From positions 248,001 through 312,000 of the forward strand of contig NZ_JASAMB010000006.1 in the NCBI RefSeq assembly GCF_029948125.1: a stretch of DNA of 64,000 nt, written 5' to 3'. Shown piece by piece: positions 1 through 8,828 of the stretch. The position numbers and the translations under genes are program-made. This DNA comes from Catellatospora sp. KI3. GTDB taxonomy: Bacteria; Actinomycetota; Actinomycetes; Mycobacteriales; Micromonosporaceae. Each line of letters opens with the position of its first letter. Position 1 is the first letter of the stretch. The notes beneath the pieces were generated by a model. The model ran no database searches. It was not told the origin of the DNA and saw only the letters and a list, made by a program, of their open reading frames with translations.

Positions 1-1
1 G

Positions 2-580
2 TGGCGGCGCGCGACCCGGTCCGCCCTGGACCTCAAGCCGGGCGAGAAGGTGCTCGACCTCGGCGCGGGCACCGGCGTCTCCACCGAGGAGCTGGCCCGC
101 TCCGGCGCGTACGTGGTCGGCGCCGACCTGTCGCTGGGCATGCTCCGGGTCGGTCGGCGCACCCGGCCGCACGTGCCGCTGGTCGCGGGCGACGCGCTGG
201 CGCTGCCCTTCGCCGACCAGACCTTCGACGCGGTGACCACCTCGTTCGTGATCCGCAACGTGGCGAACACCCCGGCGGCGCTGCGGGAACTGGCCCGGGT
301 CACCAAGCCGGGCGGCCGCCTGGTCATCTGCGAGTTCTCGCACCCGACCAACGGCGCGTTCCGCACCGCGTACCTGCAGTACCTGATGCGCTCGCTGCCC
401 GCCGTGGCGCGCAAGGTCTCCAGCAACCCCGACGCGTACGTGTACCTGGCCGAGTCGATCCGGGCCTGGCCCGACCAGCGCGAGTTCGCCGCGATCATCG
501 GCGAGAACAACTGGTCCCAGGTGAAGTGGCGCAACCTCACCGGCGGCATCGTCGCCCTCCACCGCGCCACCCGCCCCTGA
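2..580 (+). CDS. menG: Demethylmenaquinone methyltransferase, 5' end missing
   Basis: This is the C-terminal 192 residues of a MenG/UbiE-type SAM-dependent methyltransferase, which methylates demethylmenaquinone in the last step of menaquinone synthesis. The reading frame is open from base 2, so the true start lies left of the window. The SAM-binding motif LDLGAGTG begins at about residue 18, and the post-motif segments ([46 protein letters not shown]) are those of the family. The menJ-like gene, the nuo operon and a polyprenyl synthase follow downstream, which fits a menaquinone role. A cobalamin or other small-molecule methyltransferase is less likely because of the neighbourhood. Confidence 0.9.
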   Translation, partial: WRRATRSALDLKPGEKVLDLGAGTGVSTEELARSGAYVVGADLSLGMLRVGRRTRPHVPLVAGDALALPFADQTFDAVTTSFVIRNVANTPAALRELARVTKPGGRLVICEFSHPTNGAFRTAYLQYLMRSLPAVARKVSSNPDAYVYLAESIRAWPDQREFAAIIGENNWSQVKWRNLTGGIVALHRATRP

Positions 581-582
581 CC

Positions 583-627
583 CACCGCCCCGCCCCGCCC
601 CGCCCCGCCCCGCGCGGGGCGCGGCGC
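583..627. repeat. CGCCC-rich simple repeat with short hairpin
   Basis: Just after the menG stop there are about five near-perfect copies of the pentamer CGCCC, ending in a self-complementary CGCCCCGCG/CGCGGGGCG arm pair. It could act as a weak terminator for menG, but there is no T-run. Confidence 0.5.
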
Positions 628-632
628 CGTTC

Positions 633-696
633 GTGCAGTTTCGGGGAAACTGCACGAATCATGAGCGCGATTCGCGCAGTTTCCCCGAAACTGCAC
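633..696. repeat. Dispersed palindromic repeat, family A, copy 1
   Basis: Two 28-bp arms (633-660 and 669-696) are inverted repeats of each other with one mismatch, around an 8-bp centre. Each arm is itself a hairpin: GTGCAGTTTC and GAAACTGCAC around GGG. Closely similar copies lie at 23776-23838 and 29660-29723. It is intergenic and has the size of a REP or MITE-like element. Confidence 0.85.
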
Positions 697-749
697 CCTG
701 CCCCACCCGCCCGGGTCACGATCGGAGGGTGGGGTATGAGGAGAGCGCG

Positions 750-959
750 GTGATCGGGCCGCTCGGGGGCGGGTTCGGCGAGCCCCCGGTGCGCGTGGCG
801 GATCTCGAAGAGGCGGCGCGGCGCCGAGCGGCGGCCAGACGAGCCGCAGCGGCGGCAACCCACCCCGCCACGCCCACGCCGACGTCGCCCGCTCAAGCAC
901 CACCCGAACCGACCGAACCCGAGCCGACCCGCCTCCAGCGCCAGCGTGCCACCGAGTGA
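750..959 (+). CDS. Small hypothetical protein, Ala/Pro/Arg-rich
   Basis: A possible 69-residue protein. The GTG at 750 is preceded by a GAGGAG Shine-Dalgarno sequence at 738-743, which makes it the best start in this frame; the open frame reaches further upstream only through the family A repeat. The middle is an Ala/Arg-rich helix (EEAARRRAAARRAAAAA) and the C-terminal half is Pro/Thr/Glu-rich. I see no signal peptide, membrane segment or recognisable domain. Such composition also arises by chance in GC-rich DNA, so the gene is tentative. It is followed directly by the family B repeat at 991-1042. Confidence 0.35.
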   Translation: MIGPLGGGFGEPPVRVADLEEAARRRAAARRAAAAATHPATPTPTSPAQAPPEPTEPEPTRLQRQRATE

Positions 960-990
960 CGAGCACCGGGTGCCGAACTCCTGGTGACGA

Positions 991-1042
991 GCAAGGAAGG
1001 GCCCCTTCTTCTCGCATTGCGTAGAGGAAGGGTCCCTTCTTA
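991..1042. repeat. Dispersed palindromic repeat, family B, copy 1
   Basis: Two near-palindromic blocks, AAGGAAGGGCCCCTTCTT and AGGAAGGGTCCCTTCTT, flank a 13-bp centre and form an imperfect inverted repeat. Related copies are at 21390-21441 and, reversed and inside a gene, at 53832-53884. It lies downstream of the convergent LPxTG-type gene and could serve as its terminator. Confidence 0.85.
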
Positions 1043-1131
1043 ACCCGGTGGCCAGGCCCGCGTGCATAGGCACGTGGGCACCACAGGTTCGGTCAGCCGG
1101 TCAGTCGGTCGCCGGTCAGTCGGACAGCTGG

Positions 1132-2157
1132 TCAGGCGCGGCGGCGGCGGGCGAGCACCAGCAGGATGGCGCCGCCGAGGGCGACGGCGGCTCCGGCGCC
1201 CGCGACGCTGACCGCGCTGAAGCCGGTCCGCGGCAGGTCGCCGCCGCTGCCACCGTCGCCGTCCGCGACCGGCGGGGCCGAGGTCGGCGTAGTCGTACCG
1301 GTGGCCGAGGGCGACACGGCGGCGGACTTCGACGGGCTTGCCGACGCCGTTGCGCTCTTGCTCGCCGACGGCGCGGGCCCGGCCGTCAGGCTCGGACCGG
1401 CACCGGGACTGCTGCTGGCGCTGGCGCTGGCACTGGCACTGAGGCCGGGGCTGGCGCTGGCGCTGGCGGTGGGGCTCGCGGTGCGGCTCGGGCTCGCGCC
1501 GGCGGAGGGCGAGGCCGATGCCGAGGGCTTCGGGCTGGTCGACGCGCTGGGCGTCGGGCTGGGCACCGCCTTGGCGGGCCGGACGGCGACCTCGGCGTAG
1601 TTGTCGTCCGGGTTGTCGTCCTCCTGGTCGAGGCTCTCGTACGCCCAGTCGTCGGCGAACGCGAAGACGAAGTTCTCCGCGTTCTCGGTGAGCTTGACGG
1701 TGACCTTGCGGGTGGCGGTGGCCCCGGCCTTGAGCGAGTCCAGCTCGCAGTCGAAGTAGACCTCCGGCTCGGCGAACTCCTGTGCGGCGGCGGCCTCGGC
1801 CGCCGGCTCGTCGAGGTTGAACTCGAGGCACTCGGCGGGCTTGGCCACGACCTGGACGCCGGGGGTGGTGAGGAACCCGTAGTAGGGCTCCTTGGCGTCG
1901 GCCGTACCCCGGTTGGTGATGGTGAACGTCAGCTCGGCGACCTTGCCGACCTGGACCTCGGTTGTACGCGGGGACGCGGTGAACGTGATGTCGCGCTTCG
2001 CGGCGGCGGCCGCGGCACCGCCGACGGGCTCGCCGGACGGCGTCGGCGCGGGTTCGGCGTGGACCGGGTTGGTGAGGCCGAACACCGCTGCGGCCAGCGG
2101 GGTGACGGCGACGGCGCCGAGGCGCAGGGCACGGCGGTGCCCGGGGGTGACGTGCAC
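1132..2157 (-). CDS. Secreted LPxTG-type surface protein
   Basis: This is a 341-residue exported protein that a sortase probably attaches to the cell wall. Residues 1-35 form a signal peptide (basic start, hydrophobic core, cleavage near HAE). Residues about 50-190 form a compact beta-rich domain with a TFTITNRGTADAKE segment, like the DUF11/CARDB-type repeats of surface proteins. Residues about 195-305 are a Ser/Ala/Pro/Thr stalk. The end has the sorting signal LPRTG at 308-312, a hydrophobic helix and an RRRRA tail. The stalk DNA carries GGCGCT microsatellite runs, so its length may vary between strains. The ligand or function cannot be told from the sequence. It is divergent from the menJ-like gene and shares its 261-bp upstream region. 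Confidence 0.85.
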   Translation of the reverse strand: MHVTPGHRRALRLGAVAVTPLAAAVFGLTNPVHAEPAPTPSGEPVGGAAAAAAKRDITFTASPRTTEVQVGKVAELTFTITNRGTADAKEPYYGFLTTPGVQVVAKPAECLEFNLDEPAAEAAAAQEFAEPEVYFDCELDSLKAGATATRKVTVKLTENAENFVFAFADDWAYESLDQEDDNPDDNYAEVAVRPAKAVPSPTPSASTSPKPSASASPSAGASPSRTASPTASASASPGLSASASASASSSPGAGPSLTAGPAPSASKSATASASPSKSAAVSPSATGTTTPTSAPPVADGDGGSGGDLPRTGFSAVSVAGAGAAVALGGAILLVLARRRRA

Positions 2158-2300
2158 GGGGAGCTCCAGAGGGGGTGGACTGCGAGCACGAAGAGTAATA
2201 CATCCAGGTCAGAACCTATTAATCAGGGGTTCATGTGGATGTTTGAGATTCCTGGATGCCCGGATATATCGGAAAGGGCACCCACCCCGTCTCCACCTGC

Positions 2301-2319
2301 CACTTAGGGTCACCTAACC
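2301..2319. promoter_or_regulatory. Possible DtxR/IdeR-type iron box
   Basis: The core TTAGG-GTCA-CCTAA (2306-2319) is an inverted repeat. Its right 14 bases match the DmdR/IdeR iron-box consensus, as I remember it, at all but one position; the left end is poor. It lies between the divergent LPxTG-type gene and the menJ-like gene and could act on either. A related palindrome is at 42036-42050. The assignment to an iron regulator is inference. Confidence 0.35.
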
Positions 2320-2418
2320 ATTAGGGGATCTCGGCGCGGTTCTAGACTGCACGCCGGACTGGCTTGTGAAGACTTTCACGAGCCCGGAACGAGCGTTAAG
2401 GCCGAGGTGGAGGTGAGC

Positions 2419-3690
2419 ATGACACCGACCGATGTCGATGCGGATGTGATCGTCGTAGGTGCCGGTCCGGGGGGCTCCGCCACCGCATACCACCTCGCCA
2501 AACACGGTGCGAAGGTCCTGCTGCTGGAGAAGACCGAGTTCCCTCGGGAGAAGGTCTGCGGCGACGGACTGACCCCGCGCGCGGTCAAGCAGCTGATCGA
2601 CATGGGCGTCGACGTGAGCCCTGAAGCGGGCTGGCTCCACAACAAGGGCCTGCGCGTCATCGGCGGCGGCGTCCGGCTTGAGCTGGACTGGCCCGAGCTC
2701 GCCAGCTTCCCGAACTTCGGCCTGGTCCGCACCCGGATGGACTTCGACGACATGCTGGCCAAGCGTGCCGTCGCGGCCGGGGCCGACCTGCGCACCGGTC
2801 ACAACGTCACCGGCCCGGTGCTCGACGCCGAGGGCCGCGTGGTGGGCGTCGAGGTGAAGACCGCCGAAGGCGTCAGGACGCTGCGCGCCCACGTGGTGGT
2901 CGGCGCCGACGGCGTCTCCGGTCGGCTGCCGCTCGCGCTGGGCATCGCCAAGCGCGAGGACCGGCCGATGGGCGTGGCGGTGCGCCGCTACTACCACTGC
3001 CCGGCGAAGGCGGACGACGACTACCTCGAGTCGTGGCTGGAGCTGCGCAGCCGGGAGGCGGGCAGCGCGCAGCTGCCGGGGTACGGTTGGATCTTCGGTC
3101 TCGGAGACGGCCGGGTCAACGTGGGTCTGGGCGTGCTCAACTCGTCCAAGGCCTACCAGGCCACGAACTACCGCACCATGCTCACTGACTGGCTGGGTGC
3201 CACTCCGGAGGAGTGGGGTCTGAACGACGAGGCCAACGCCGACGGCAAGATCCTGGGCGCGGCGCTGCCGATGGGCTTCAACCGCACTCCGCACTACACC
3301 CGCGGCCTGGTGCTGGTGGGTGACTCCGGCGGCATGGTCAACCCCTTCAACGGCGAGGGCATCGCGTACGCGATGGAGTCGGGCCAGCTGGCGGCCGAGG
3401 TGATCATCCAGGCGCTGGCGCGCCCGGCCGGTCAGGCCCGGGAGCTGGCGCTGCACGCGTACGGCACCGAGCTCAAGCGGCGGCTGGGCGGGTATTACCG
3501 CATCGGCGGGATCTTCGTGAAGCTGATCGGGAACCCGCAGGTCATGAAGGTCGCCACCAAGCACGGCATGCCGCACCCGACGTTGATGCGGTTCGTGCTG
3601 AAGCTGCTGGCGAACCTCACCGATCCGCGCGGTGGCGACGCGATGGACCGCATCATCAATGCCCTGTCCCGCGTGGCACCCGCTGTGTAG
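2419..3690 (+). CDS. menJ: Geranylgeranyl reductase family flavoprotein, probable menaquinone reductase
   Basis: A 423-residue FAD-dependent oxidoreductase. The N-terminus has the dinucleotide-binding motif GAGPGG (residues 14-19) followed by LLLEKTEFPREKVCGDGLTP, the signature of the geranylgeranyl reductase family. VVGADGVSG near residue 165 and VLVGDSGGMVNPFNGEGIAYAMESG near 300 are the other FAD contacts. The ATG at 2419 is preferred over the in-frame GTG at 2407 because GGAGGTG sits just upstream of it. In mycobacteria the homologue MenJ saturates one isoprene unit of menaquinone. The flanking menG, nuo and polyprenyl synthase genes suggest the same role here. Reduction of another isoprenoid lipid cannot be excluded. 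Confidence 0.8.
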   Translation: MTPTDVDADVIVVGAGPGGSATAYHLAKHGAKVLLLEKTEFPREKVCGDGLTPRAVKQLIDMGVDVSPEAGWLHNKGLRVIGGGVRLELDWPELASFPNFGLVRTRMDFDDMLAKRAVAAGADLRTGHNVTGPVLDAEGRVVGVEVKTAEGVRTLRAHVVVGADGVSGRLPLALGIAKREDRPMGVAVRRYYHCPAKADDDYLESWLELRSREAGSAQLPGYGWIFGLGDGRVNVGLGVLNSSKAYQATNYRTMLTDWLGATPEEWGLNDEANADGKILGAALPMGFNRTPHYTRGLVLVGDSGGMVNPFNGEGIAYAMESGQLAAEVIIQALARPAGQARELALHAYGTELKRRLGGYYRIGGIFVKLIGNPQVMKVATKHGMPHPTLMRFVLKLLANLTDPRGGDAMDRIINALSRVAPAV

Positions 3691-3771
3691 CGGAACGCCG
3701 CGCGAGGATCTTACGAGTACCGCAAGCAGGCGAAACAGGCCGGCTTAAACCACAGGAAGGGACGCAGGCAA

Positions 3772-4137
3772 GTGTCGCTCTCCGCGTACGTGCCGATTGT
3801 GGGGCTCTTCGCGCTCGCCGGTGCCTTCGGGCTCTTCTCGGTGGCGGCAGCACCATTCATCGGACCCCGTCGCTTCAACAAGGCGAAGCTGGACGCCTAC
3901 GAATGCGGCATCGAGCCGACCCCTCAGCCGGTCGGCGGCGGTCGTTTCCCGGTCAAGTTCTACCTGACCGCGATGCTCTTCATCGTCTTCGACATCGAGA
4001 TCATCTTCCTTTACCCGTGGGCGGTCAGCTTCAACATGCTGGGCGTCTTCGGCTTCGTGGAGATGCTCCTGTTCATCGGCACGGTGTTCGTCGCGTACGC
4101 CTATGTATGGCGTCGCGGCGGCCTGGATTGGGACTGA
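3772..4137 (+). CDS. nuoA: NADH-quinone oxidoreductase subunit A
   Basis: First gene of the complex I operon, 121 residues. NuoA is a small three-helix subunit of the membrane arm near the quinone site. The conserved loop [23 protein letters not shown] (starting near residue 43) and the [13 protein letters not shown] helix are diagnostic. The start is GTG at 3772; the purine-rich AGGAAGGG at 3753-3760 is somewhat far away, so initiation is not textbook. The 81-bp gap after the menJ-like gene has no clear terminator, so the operon could be read from that gene as well as from its own promoter. Confidence 0.95.
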   Translation: MSLSAYVPIVGLFALAGAFGLFSVAAAPFIGPRRFNKAKLDAYECGIEPTPQPVGGGRFPVKFYLTAMLFIVFDIEIIFLYPWAVSFNMLGVFGFVEMLLFIGTVFVAYAYVWRRGGLDWD

Positions 4138-4138
4138 C

Positions 4139-4789
4139 ATGGGACTCGAAGAGAAGCTCCCGAGCGGGGTGCTGCTCACCACCGTCCAGGGGCTCGTCAA
4201 CTGGACTCGTAAAGCCAGCTTCTGGCCCGCCACCTTCGGCCTGGCCTGCTGCGCGATCGAGATGATGGCCACCGGTGCGGCCCGGTTCGACTCGGGCCGC
4301 TTCGGCATGGAGGTCTTCCGGGCGTCGCCCCGCCAGGCCGACCTGATGATCGTGGCCGGCCGGGTCAGCCAGAAGATGGCCCCGGTGCTGCGCCAGATCT
4401 ACGACCAGATGCCCGAGCCCCGCTGGGTGCTCTCGATGGGTGTCTGCGCGTCGTCGGGCGGCATGTTCAACAACTACGCGATCGTGCAGGGCGTCGACCA
4501 CGTCGTGCCCGTCGACATGTACCTGCCCGGCTGCCCGCCGCGGCCGGAGATGCTGCTCGACGCGATCCTCAAGCTGCACGACAAGATCCTGGCCGAGCCG
4601 CTCGGCGCCGGTGGGCGCAAGATGCTGGCCGCCAAGGAGGCCCGCGAGGGCAAGCCGGTCGTCGCGCCGGGTGCCATGCCGTCCAGCTACCGGTACAACA
4701 AGCAGTTGCGCCAGGAGTGGGAGCAGGCTGCCGCCGAGGGCCGCGAGGAGCAGCTGCGCATCGAGAAGTGGATGGAGCGCAAGCGATGA
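4139..4789 (+). CDS. nuoB: NADH-quinone oxidoreductase subunit B
   Basis: A 216-residue subunit of the connecting module that carries cluster N2, the last iron-sulfur centre before quinone. The four ligands are visible: Cys37-Cys38 (LACCAIE), Cys103 (GVCASSGG) and Cys132 (PGCPPRP). The start is ATG 4139, one base after the nuoA stop. The C-terminal 55 residues are a charged extension usual in actinobacterial NuoB. The gene overlaps nuoC by four bases (ATGA), which implies translational coupling. Confidence 0.97.
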   Translation: MGLEEKLPSGVLLTTVQGLVNWTRKASFWPATFGLACCAIEMMATGAARFDSGRFGMEVFRASPRQADLMIVAGRVSQKMAPVLRQIYDQMPEPRWVLSMGVCASSGGMFNNYAIVQGVDHVVPVDMYLPGCPPRPEMLLDAILKLHDKILAEPLGAGGRKMLAAKEAREGKPVVAPGAMPSSYRYNKQLRQEWEQAAAEGREEQLRIEKWMERKR

Positions 4790-5421
4790 CCCAACCTGAA
4801 GGCCTGTTCGGGGTCAGCGGCTCCGGTGACACGTCCGGCTTCGGCGGCCTGGTCCGCAAGCGGGCCGTGGTGCTGGAGGCGCAGCGCCCGCTGGGCGGCG
4901 ACTTCGACGAGATCGTCGACGCGCTGGAGGAGGCGTACCCCGGGTTCGCCGACGCCATCGAGCGGATCGTGATCGACCGGGGCGAGCTGACCCTGCACAT
5001 CGTCCCGGCGAAGATCGCCGAGGTGTGCCGGTCGCTGCGCGACGACGCGTCGCTGCGCTTCGAGCTGTGCAACTCGGTGTCGGGCGTCGACTACCTCAAC
5101 GAGGAGCGCCGGCTGCACGTCGTGTACCAGCTGACCTCGATGACGTACCGCCGCCGGCTGCGCCTGGAGTGCGCGGTCACCGTCGCCGACCCGCACCTGC
5201 CCAGCGTCACGGAGATCTACCCGACCGCTGACTGGCAGGAGCGCGAGGCGTACGACATGTTCGGCGTCATCTTCGACGGCCACCCCAACCTGACCCGGAT
5301 CCTGATGCCGGACGACTGGGACGGCCACCCGCAGCGCAAGGACTACCCGCTGGGCGGGGTCCCGATCGAGTACAAGGGCGCCGAGATCCCGCCGCCCGAC
5401 GCGCGGAGGTCCTACCGATGA
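4786..5421 (+). CDS. nuoC: NADH-quinone oxidoreductase subunit C
   Basis: A 211-residue 30-kDa-type subunit of the peripheral arm that packs against NuoD. The family signature is at residues about 145-180: [19 protein letters not shown], then [17 protein letters not shown] and KDYPLGG. The first 30 residues are a variable Gly-rich lead. The start codon overlaps the nuoB stop. Unlike E. coli, C and D are separate genes. The stop overlaps the ATG of a 20-codon mini-ORF inserted between nuoC and nuoD. Confidence 0.96.
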   Translation: MTQPEGLFGVSGSGDTSGFGGLVRKRAVVLEAQRPLGGDFDEIVDALEEAYPGFADAIERIVIDRGELTLHIVPAKIAEVCRSLRDDASLRFELCNSVSGVDYLNEERRLHVVYQLTSMTYRRRLRLECAVTVADPHLPSVTEIYPTADWQEREAYDMFGVIFDGHPNLTRILMPDDWDGHPQRKDYPLGGVPIEYKGAEIPPPDARRSYR

Positions 5422-5482
5422 GCGCGAGGAACGTAGCGCAGCGGAGTCCCGCAAGCGCCATCCTTGGGGAGCACCGATGAGC
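5414..5482 (+). repeat. Inserted repeat with coupled 20-codon mini-ORF between nuoC and nuoD (family D, copy 1)
   Basis: The 10-bp direct repeat ACCGATGAGC (5414-5423 and 5473-5482) brackets the segment, giving a 59-bp insertion. Inside is an ORF at 5418-5480 starting [10 protein letters not shown]. Its ATG overlaps the nuoC stop and its TGA overlaps the nuoD ATG, so both junctions are ATGA. The GC-rich text GAGCGCGAGGAACG resembles a repeat I remember as frequent in Micromonosporaceae. A related arrangement is at 34462-34536. Whether the peptide has any role is unknown. Confidence 0.6.
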
Positions 5483-6802
5483 AACGCAGGTTACGCGCAG
5501 GAGCGCGAGACGACCGAGGGCAAGGTCTTCACCGTCACCGGTGGCGACTGGGACAGCATCGTCTCCGGCCACGACCCGCTGCACGACGAGCGCATCGTCG
5601 TCAACATGGGTCCGCAGCACCCGTCCACGCACGGCGTGCTGCGCCTGGTGCTGGAGATGGAGGGCGAGACGGTCACCGAGGCCCGGACCGTCATCGGCTA
5701 CCTCCACACCGGCATCGAGAAGAACATCGAGTACCGCACCTGGTCGCAGGGTCCCACGTTCGTGACCCGGATGGACTACCTCGCCCCGATCTTCAACGAG
5801 ACGGCGTACTGCCTCGCGGTGGAGAAGCTGCTGGGCATCGAGGACCAGATCACCGAGCGGGCCACCACCATCCGCGTGCTCATGATGGAGCTCAACCGGA
5901 TCTCCTCCCACCTGGTGTGGCTGGCGACGACCGGCATGGAGCTCGGCGCGCTGTCGATGATGATCTACGGCTTCCGCGAGCGCGAATTCATCCTCGACAT
6001 CTTCGAGATGATCACCGGTCTGCGCATGAACATGGCGTACGTCCGGCCCGGCGGCGTGTCGCAGGACGTGCCCCCGGAGGCGGTCAAGAAGATCCGCGAG
6101 TTCCTGGGCTTCATGCCCAAGCGGATCAAGGAGTACGAGGACCTGCTCTCCGGCCAGCCGATCTGGACCGCCCGTACCAAGGGCGTGGCCGTGCTCGACG
6201 TCACCGGCTGCGTGGCGCTCGGCATCACCGGCCCGGTGCTCCGCAGCTCCGGCCTGGCCTGGGACCTGCGCAAGACGATGCCTTACTGCGGTTACGAGAC
6301 GTACGAGTTCGACGTCCCGACGCAGCCCGACGGCGACGTGTGGGCCCGCTACCTGGTCCGCCTGGCCGAGATGCGCGAGTCGCTGAAGCTCGTCGAGCAG
6401 GCGCTGGACCGGCTCAAGCCCGGCCCGGTCATGGTCGAGGACCGCAAGATCGCGTGGCCGGCGCAGCTGGCCGTGGGCGGCGACGGCCTGGGCAACTCGC
6501 TCGAGCACGTCGCGCACATCATGGGTCAGTCGATGGAGTCGCTGATCCACCACTTCAAGCTGGTCACCGAGGGCTTCCGGGTCCCGCCTGGCCAGGTGTA
6601 CGTGCCGATCGAGGCGCCGCGCGGCGAACTGGGCGCGCACGTGGTCTCCGACGGCGGCACCCGGCCCTTCCGGGTGCACTTCCGCGAGCCGAGCTTCGTC
6701 AACCTCCAGGCCATCCCCGCGATGGCCGAGGGTGGCCTGCTGGCCGATGTGATCGCGGGCGGGGCCAGCCTCGACCCGGTGATGGGTGGGTGTGACCGAT
6801 GA
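5477..6802 (+). CDS. nuoD: NADH-quinone oxidoreductase subunit D
   Basis: A 441-residue 49-kDa-type subunit that forms most of the quinone pocket with NuoB. Family blocks include [22 protein letters not shown] near residue 43, [15 protein letters not shown] near 75, and the C-terminal [10 protein letters not shown]...[18 protein letters not shown]. The N-terminal His-bearing loop GPQHPSTHG and the Tyr of YRT-type motifs needed for quinone reduction are present. The start is ATG 5477, coupled to the mini-ORF before it; the natural partner nuoC ends 56 bases upstream. It overlaps nuoE by four bases. Confidence 0.97.
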   Translation: MSNAGYAQERETTEGKVFTVTGGDWDSIVSGHDPLHDERIVVNMGPQHPSTHGVLRLVLEMEGETVTEARTVIGYLHTGIEKNIEYRTWSQGPTFVTRMDYLAPIFNETAYCLAVEKLLGIEDQITERATTIRVLMMELNRISSHLVWLATTGMELGALSMMIYGFREREFILDIFEMITGLRMNMAYVRPGGVSQDVPPEAVKKIREFLGFMPKRIKEYEDLLSGQPIWTARTKGVAVLDVTGCVALGITGPVLRSSGLAWDLRKTMPYCGYETYEFDVPTQPDGDVWARYLVRLAEMRESLKLVEQALDRLKPGPVMVEDRKIAWPAQLAVGGDGLGNSLEHVAHIMGQSMESLIHHFKLVTEGFRVPPGQVYVPIEAPRGELGAHVVSDGGTRPFRVHFREPSFVNLQAIPAMAEGGLLADVIAGGASLDPVMGGCDR

Positions 6803-7515
6803 CAGCGCCGAAGACGGACGTCTTCACCGACGAGACCCGGGAGCGGGCCCGCGAGATCATCGCGCGCTACCCCGAGGGCAAGCAGCGTTCGGCGCTGCTG
6901 CCGATGCTGCACCTGGTGCAGTCGGTCGAGGGCTACGTGTCGCCGAACGGCGTGGCGTTCTGCGCCGAGCAGCTGGGCCTGACCAAGGCCCAGGTCGGTG
7001 CGGTGGCGACGTTCTACACCATGTACAAGCGCCGCCCCACCGGTGACTACCTGGTCAGCGTCTGCACCAACACCATGTGCAACGTGCTCGGCGGCCAGGC
7101 CGTCTACGACGAGCTGTCGCAGGCACTGGGCGTCGGCCACGACGAGACCACCGAGGACGGCAAGATCACGCTGGAGCACGCCGAGTGCCTCGCCGCGTGC
7201 GACTACGGCCCGGTGCTCACCGTCAACTACGACTTCTTCGACGGGGTGACCCCGGAGGGCGCGCTGCAGCTCGCCGCCGACCTCAAGTCGGGCAAGCGGC
7301 CGATGCCGACGCGCGGCGCCCGCCTGTGCACCCTCAAGGAGATGTCGCTGCAGCTGGCGGGCTTCGCCGACGAGCGCGAAGGCGCGGTCGCCGACGGCCC
7401 GGCGGGCGACGCCACCCTGCGCGGCCTGCGCCTGGCGCAGGAGCACGGGATCAGCCCGGCCGGTTTCGACATCAACACGCCCATCCCGACTCCCTCGAAG
7501 GAGGCGGCGAAGTGA
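6799..7515 (+). CDS. nuoE: NADH-quinone oxidoreductase subunit E
   Basis: A 238-residue thioredoxin-fold subunit of the NADH-oxidising module carrying the [2Fe-2S] cluster N1a. Its ligands are Cys89 and Cys94 (SVCTNTMC) and Cys130 and Cys134 (ECLAAC). The N-terminal helical domain has the usual [20 protein letters not shown] text. The C-terminal 60 residues after KRPMPTRG are a poorly conserved tail common in actinobacteria. It is coupled by ATGA to nuoD and by GTGA to nuoF. Confidence 0.96.
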   Translation: MTAPKTDVFTDETRERAREIIARYPEGKQRSALLPMLHLVQSVEGYVSPNGVAFCAEQLGLTKAQVGAVATFYTMYKRRPTGDYLVSVCTNTMCNVLGGQAVYDELSQALGVGHDETTEDGKITLEHAECLAACDYGPVLTVNYDFFDGVTPEGALQLAADLKSGKRPMPTRGARLCTLKEMSLQLAGFADEREGAVADGPAGDATLRGLRLAQEHGISPAGFDINTPIPTPSKEAAK

Positions 7516-8828
7516 CCACGCCCAGCAAGGCCGTACTGGAGAAGCTCACGCCCGTCCTGACCAAGCGCTGGCTGTCGCCGGACGCGTGGCGGCTGGACGT
7601 CTACGAGCGCCTCGACGGCTACGCGGCCCTGCGCAAGGCCCTGGCCGTGCACCCGGACGACCTGATCGCCCTGATCAAGGACTCCGGCCTGCGCGGCCGC
7701 GGCGGCGCGGGCTTCCCCACCGGGCTCAAGTGGGGCTTCATCCCGCAGAACGACGGCAAGCCGCACTACCTGGTCGTCAACGCCGACGAGGGCGAGCCGG
7801 GCACCTGCAAGGACCTGCCGCTGATGACGCACGACCCGCACTCGCTGGTCGAGGGCGTCATCATCGCGTCGTACGCGATCCGCGCCAACCGCGCCTACAT
7901 CTACATCCGCGGTGAGGCGGTGCACGCCGCGCGGCGGCTGCGCCACGCGGTGCAGGAGGCGTACAAGGCCGGCTACCTCGGCAAGAACATCCTGGGTACG
8001 GGGTACGACCTGGACCTGGTCGTCCACTCCGGCGCGGGCGCCTACATCTGCGGCGAGGAGACGGCGCTGCTGGACTCGCTGGAGGGCTTCCGCGGCCAGC
8101 CCCGGCTGCGCCCGCCGTTCCCGGCGACGCACGGCCTCTACGCCAGCCCGACCGTGGTGAACAACGTCGGCACCATCGCCAGCGTGCCGTACATCGTGCT
8201 CGGCGGCGCGGCGTGGTGGAAGACGATGGGCACGGAGAAGTCGTCCGGTCCGATGATCTACTCGCTGTCCGGCCGGATCAAGAACCCGGGCCAGTACGAG
8301 TGCTCGATGGGCATCACCCTGCGCGAGCTGATCGAGCTCGCCGGCGGCATGCAGGACGGCCACCAGCTGCGGTTCTGGACCCCGGGCGGGTCCTCGACGC
8401 CGCTGCTGGCCGCCGAGCACATCGACACCGCGATGGACTTCGAGTCCGTCGCGGCGGCCGGCTCCATCCTCGGCACCACGGCGACGCAGATCTTCAGCGA
8501 CCAGGACTGCCCGGTCTACGCGACCTACCGGTGGCTGGAGTTCTACCACCACGAGTCGTGCGGCAAGTGCACCCCGTGCCGCGAGGGCAACTACTGGATG
8601 GTCCGGGTCTACCGGCGGATCCTGTCCGGCGAGGGGACCCTGGAGGACCTGGACACGCTGCTGGACACCGCCGGCAACATCCTGGGCCGTTCGTTCTGCG
8701 GTCTCGGTGACGGCGCCACCAGCTCGGTGACCTCGTCGCTGCAGTACTTCAAGCAGGACTACCTCGACTACATCGAAGGCCGTACGGCGCCGAAGCTCAG
8801 CGCCGCCGCCCTGGCGGGAGCACACTGA
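7512..8828 (+). CDS. nuoF: NADH-quinone oxidoreductase subunit F
   Basis: A 438-residue subunit that binds NADH, FMN and the [4Fe-4S] cluster N3, where electrons enter complex I. The nucleotide/FMN loop [10 protein letters not shown] is at residues 62-71, followed by [13 protein letters not shown] and [14 protein letters not shown]. The cluster motif [12 protein letters not shown] lies at about 348-359 and the fourth Cys in [10 protein letters not shown] near 395. The GTG start at 7512 overlaps the nuoE stop. The stop shares one base with the nuoG start (TGATG). Confidence 0.97.
   Translation: MTTPSKAVLEKLTPVLTKRWLSPDAWRLDVYERLDGYAALRKALAVHPDDLIALIKDSGLRGRGGAGFPTGLKWGFIPQNDGKPHYLVVNADEGEPGTCKDLPLMTHDPHSLVEGVIIASYAIRANRAYIYIRGEAVHAARRLRHAVQEAYKAGYLGKNILGTGYDLDLVVHSGAGAYICGEETALLDSLEGFRGQPRLRPPFPATHGLYASPTVVNNVGTIASVPYIVLGGAAWWKTMGTEKSSGPMIYSLSGRIKNPGQYECSMGITLRELIELAGGMQDGHQLRFWTPGGSSTPLLAAEHIDTAMDFESVAAAGSILGTTATQIFSDQDCPVYATYRWLEFYHHESCGKCTPCREGNYWMVRVYRRILSGEGTLEDLDTLLDTAGNILGRSFCGLGDGATSSVTSSLQYFKQDYLDYIEGRTAPKLSAAALAGAH

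Noticed and set aside
1400-1500. GGCGCT microsatellite as a regulatory repeat
   Set aside because: It lies in the Ser/Ala/Pro stalk of the surface protein and is explained by coding a repetitive linker.
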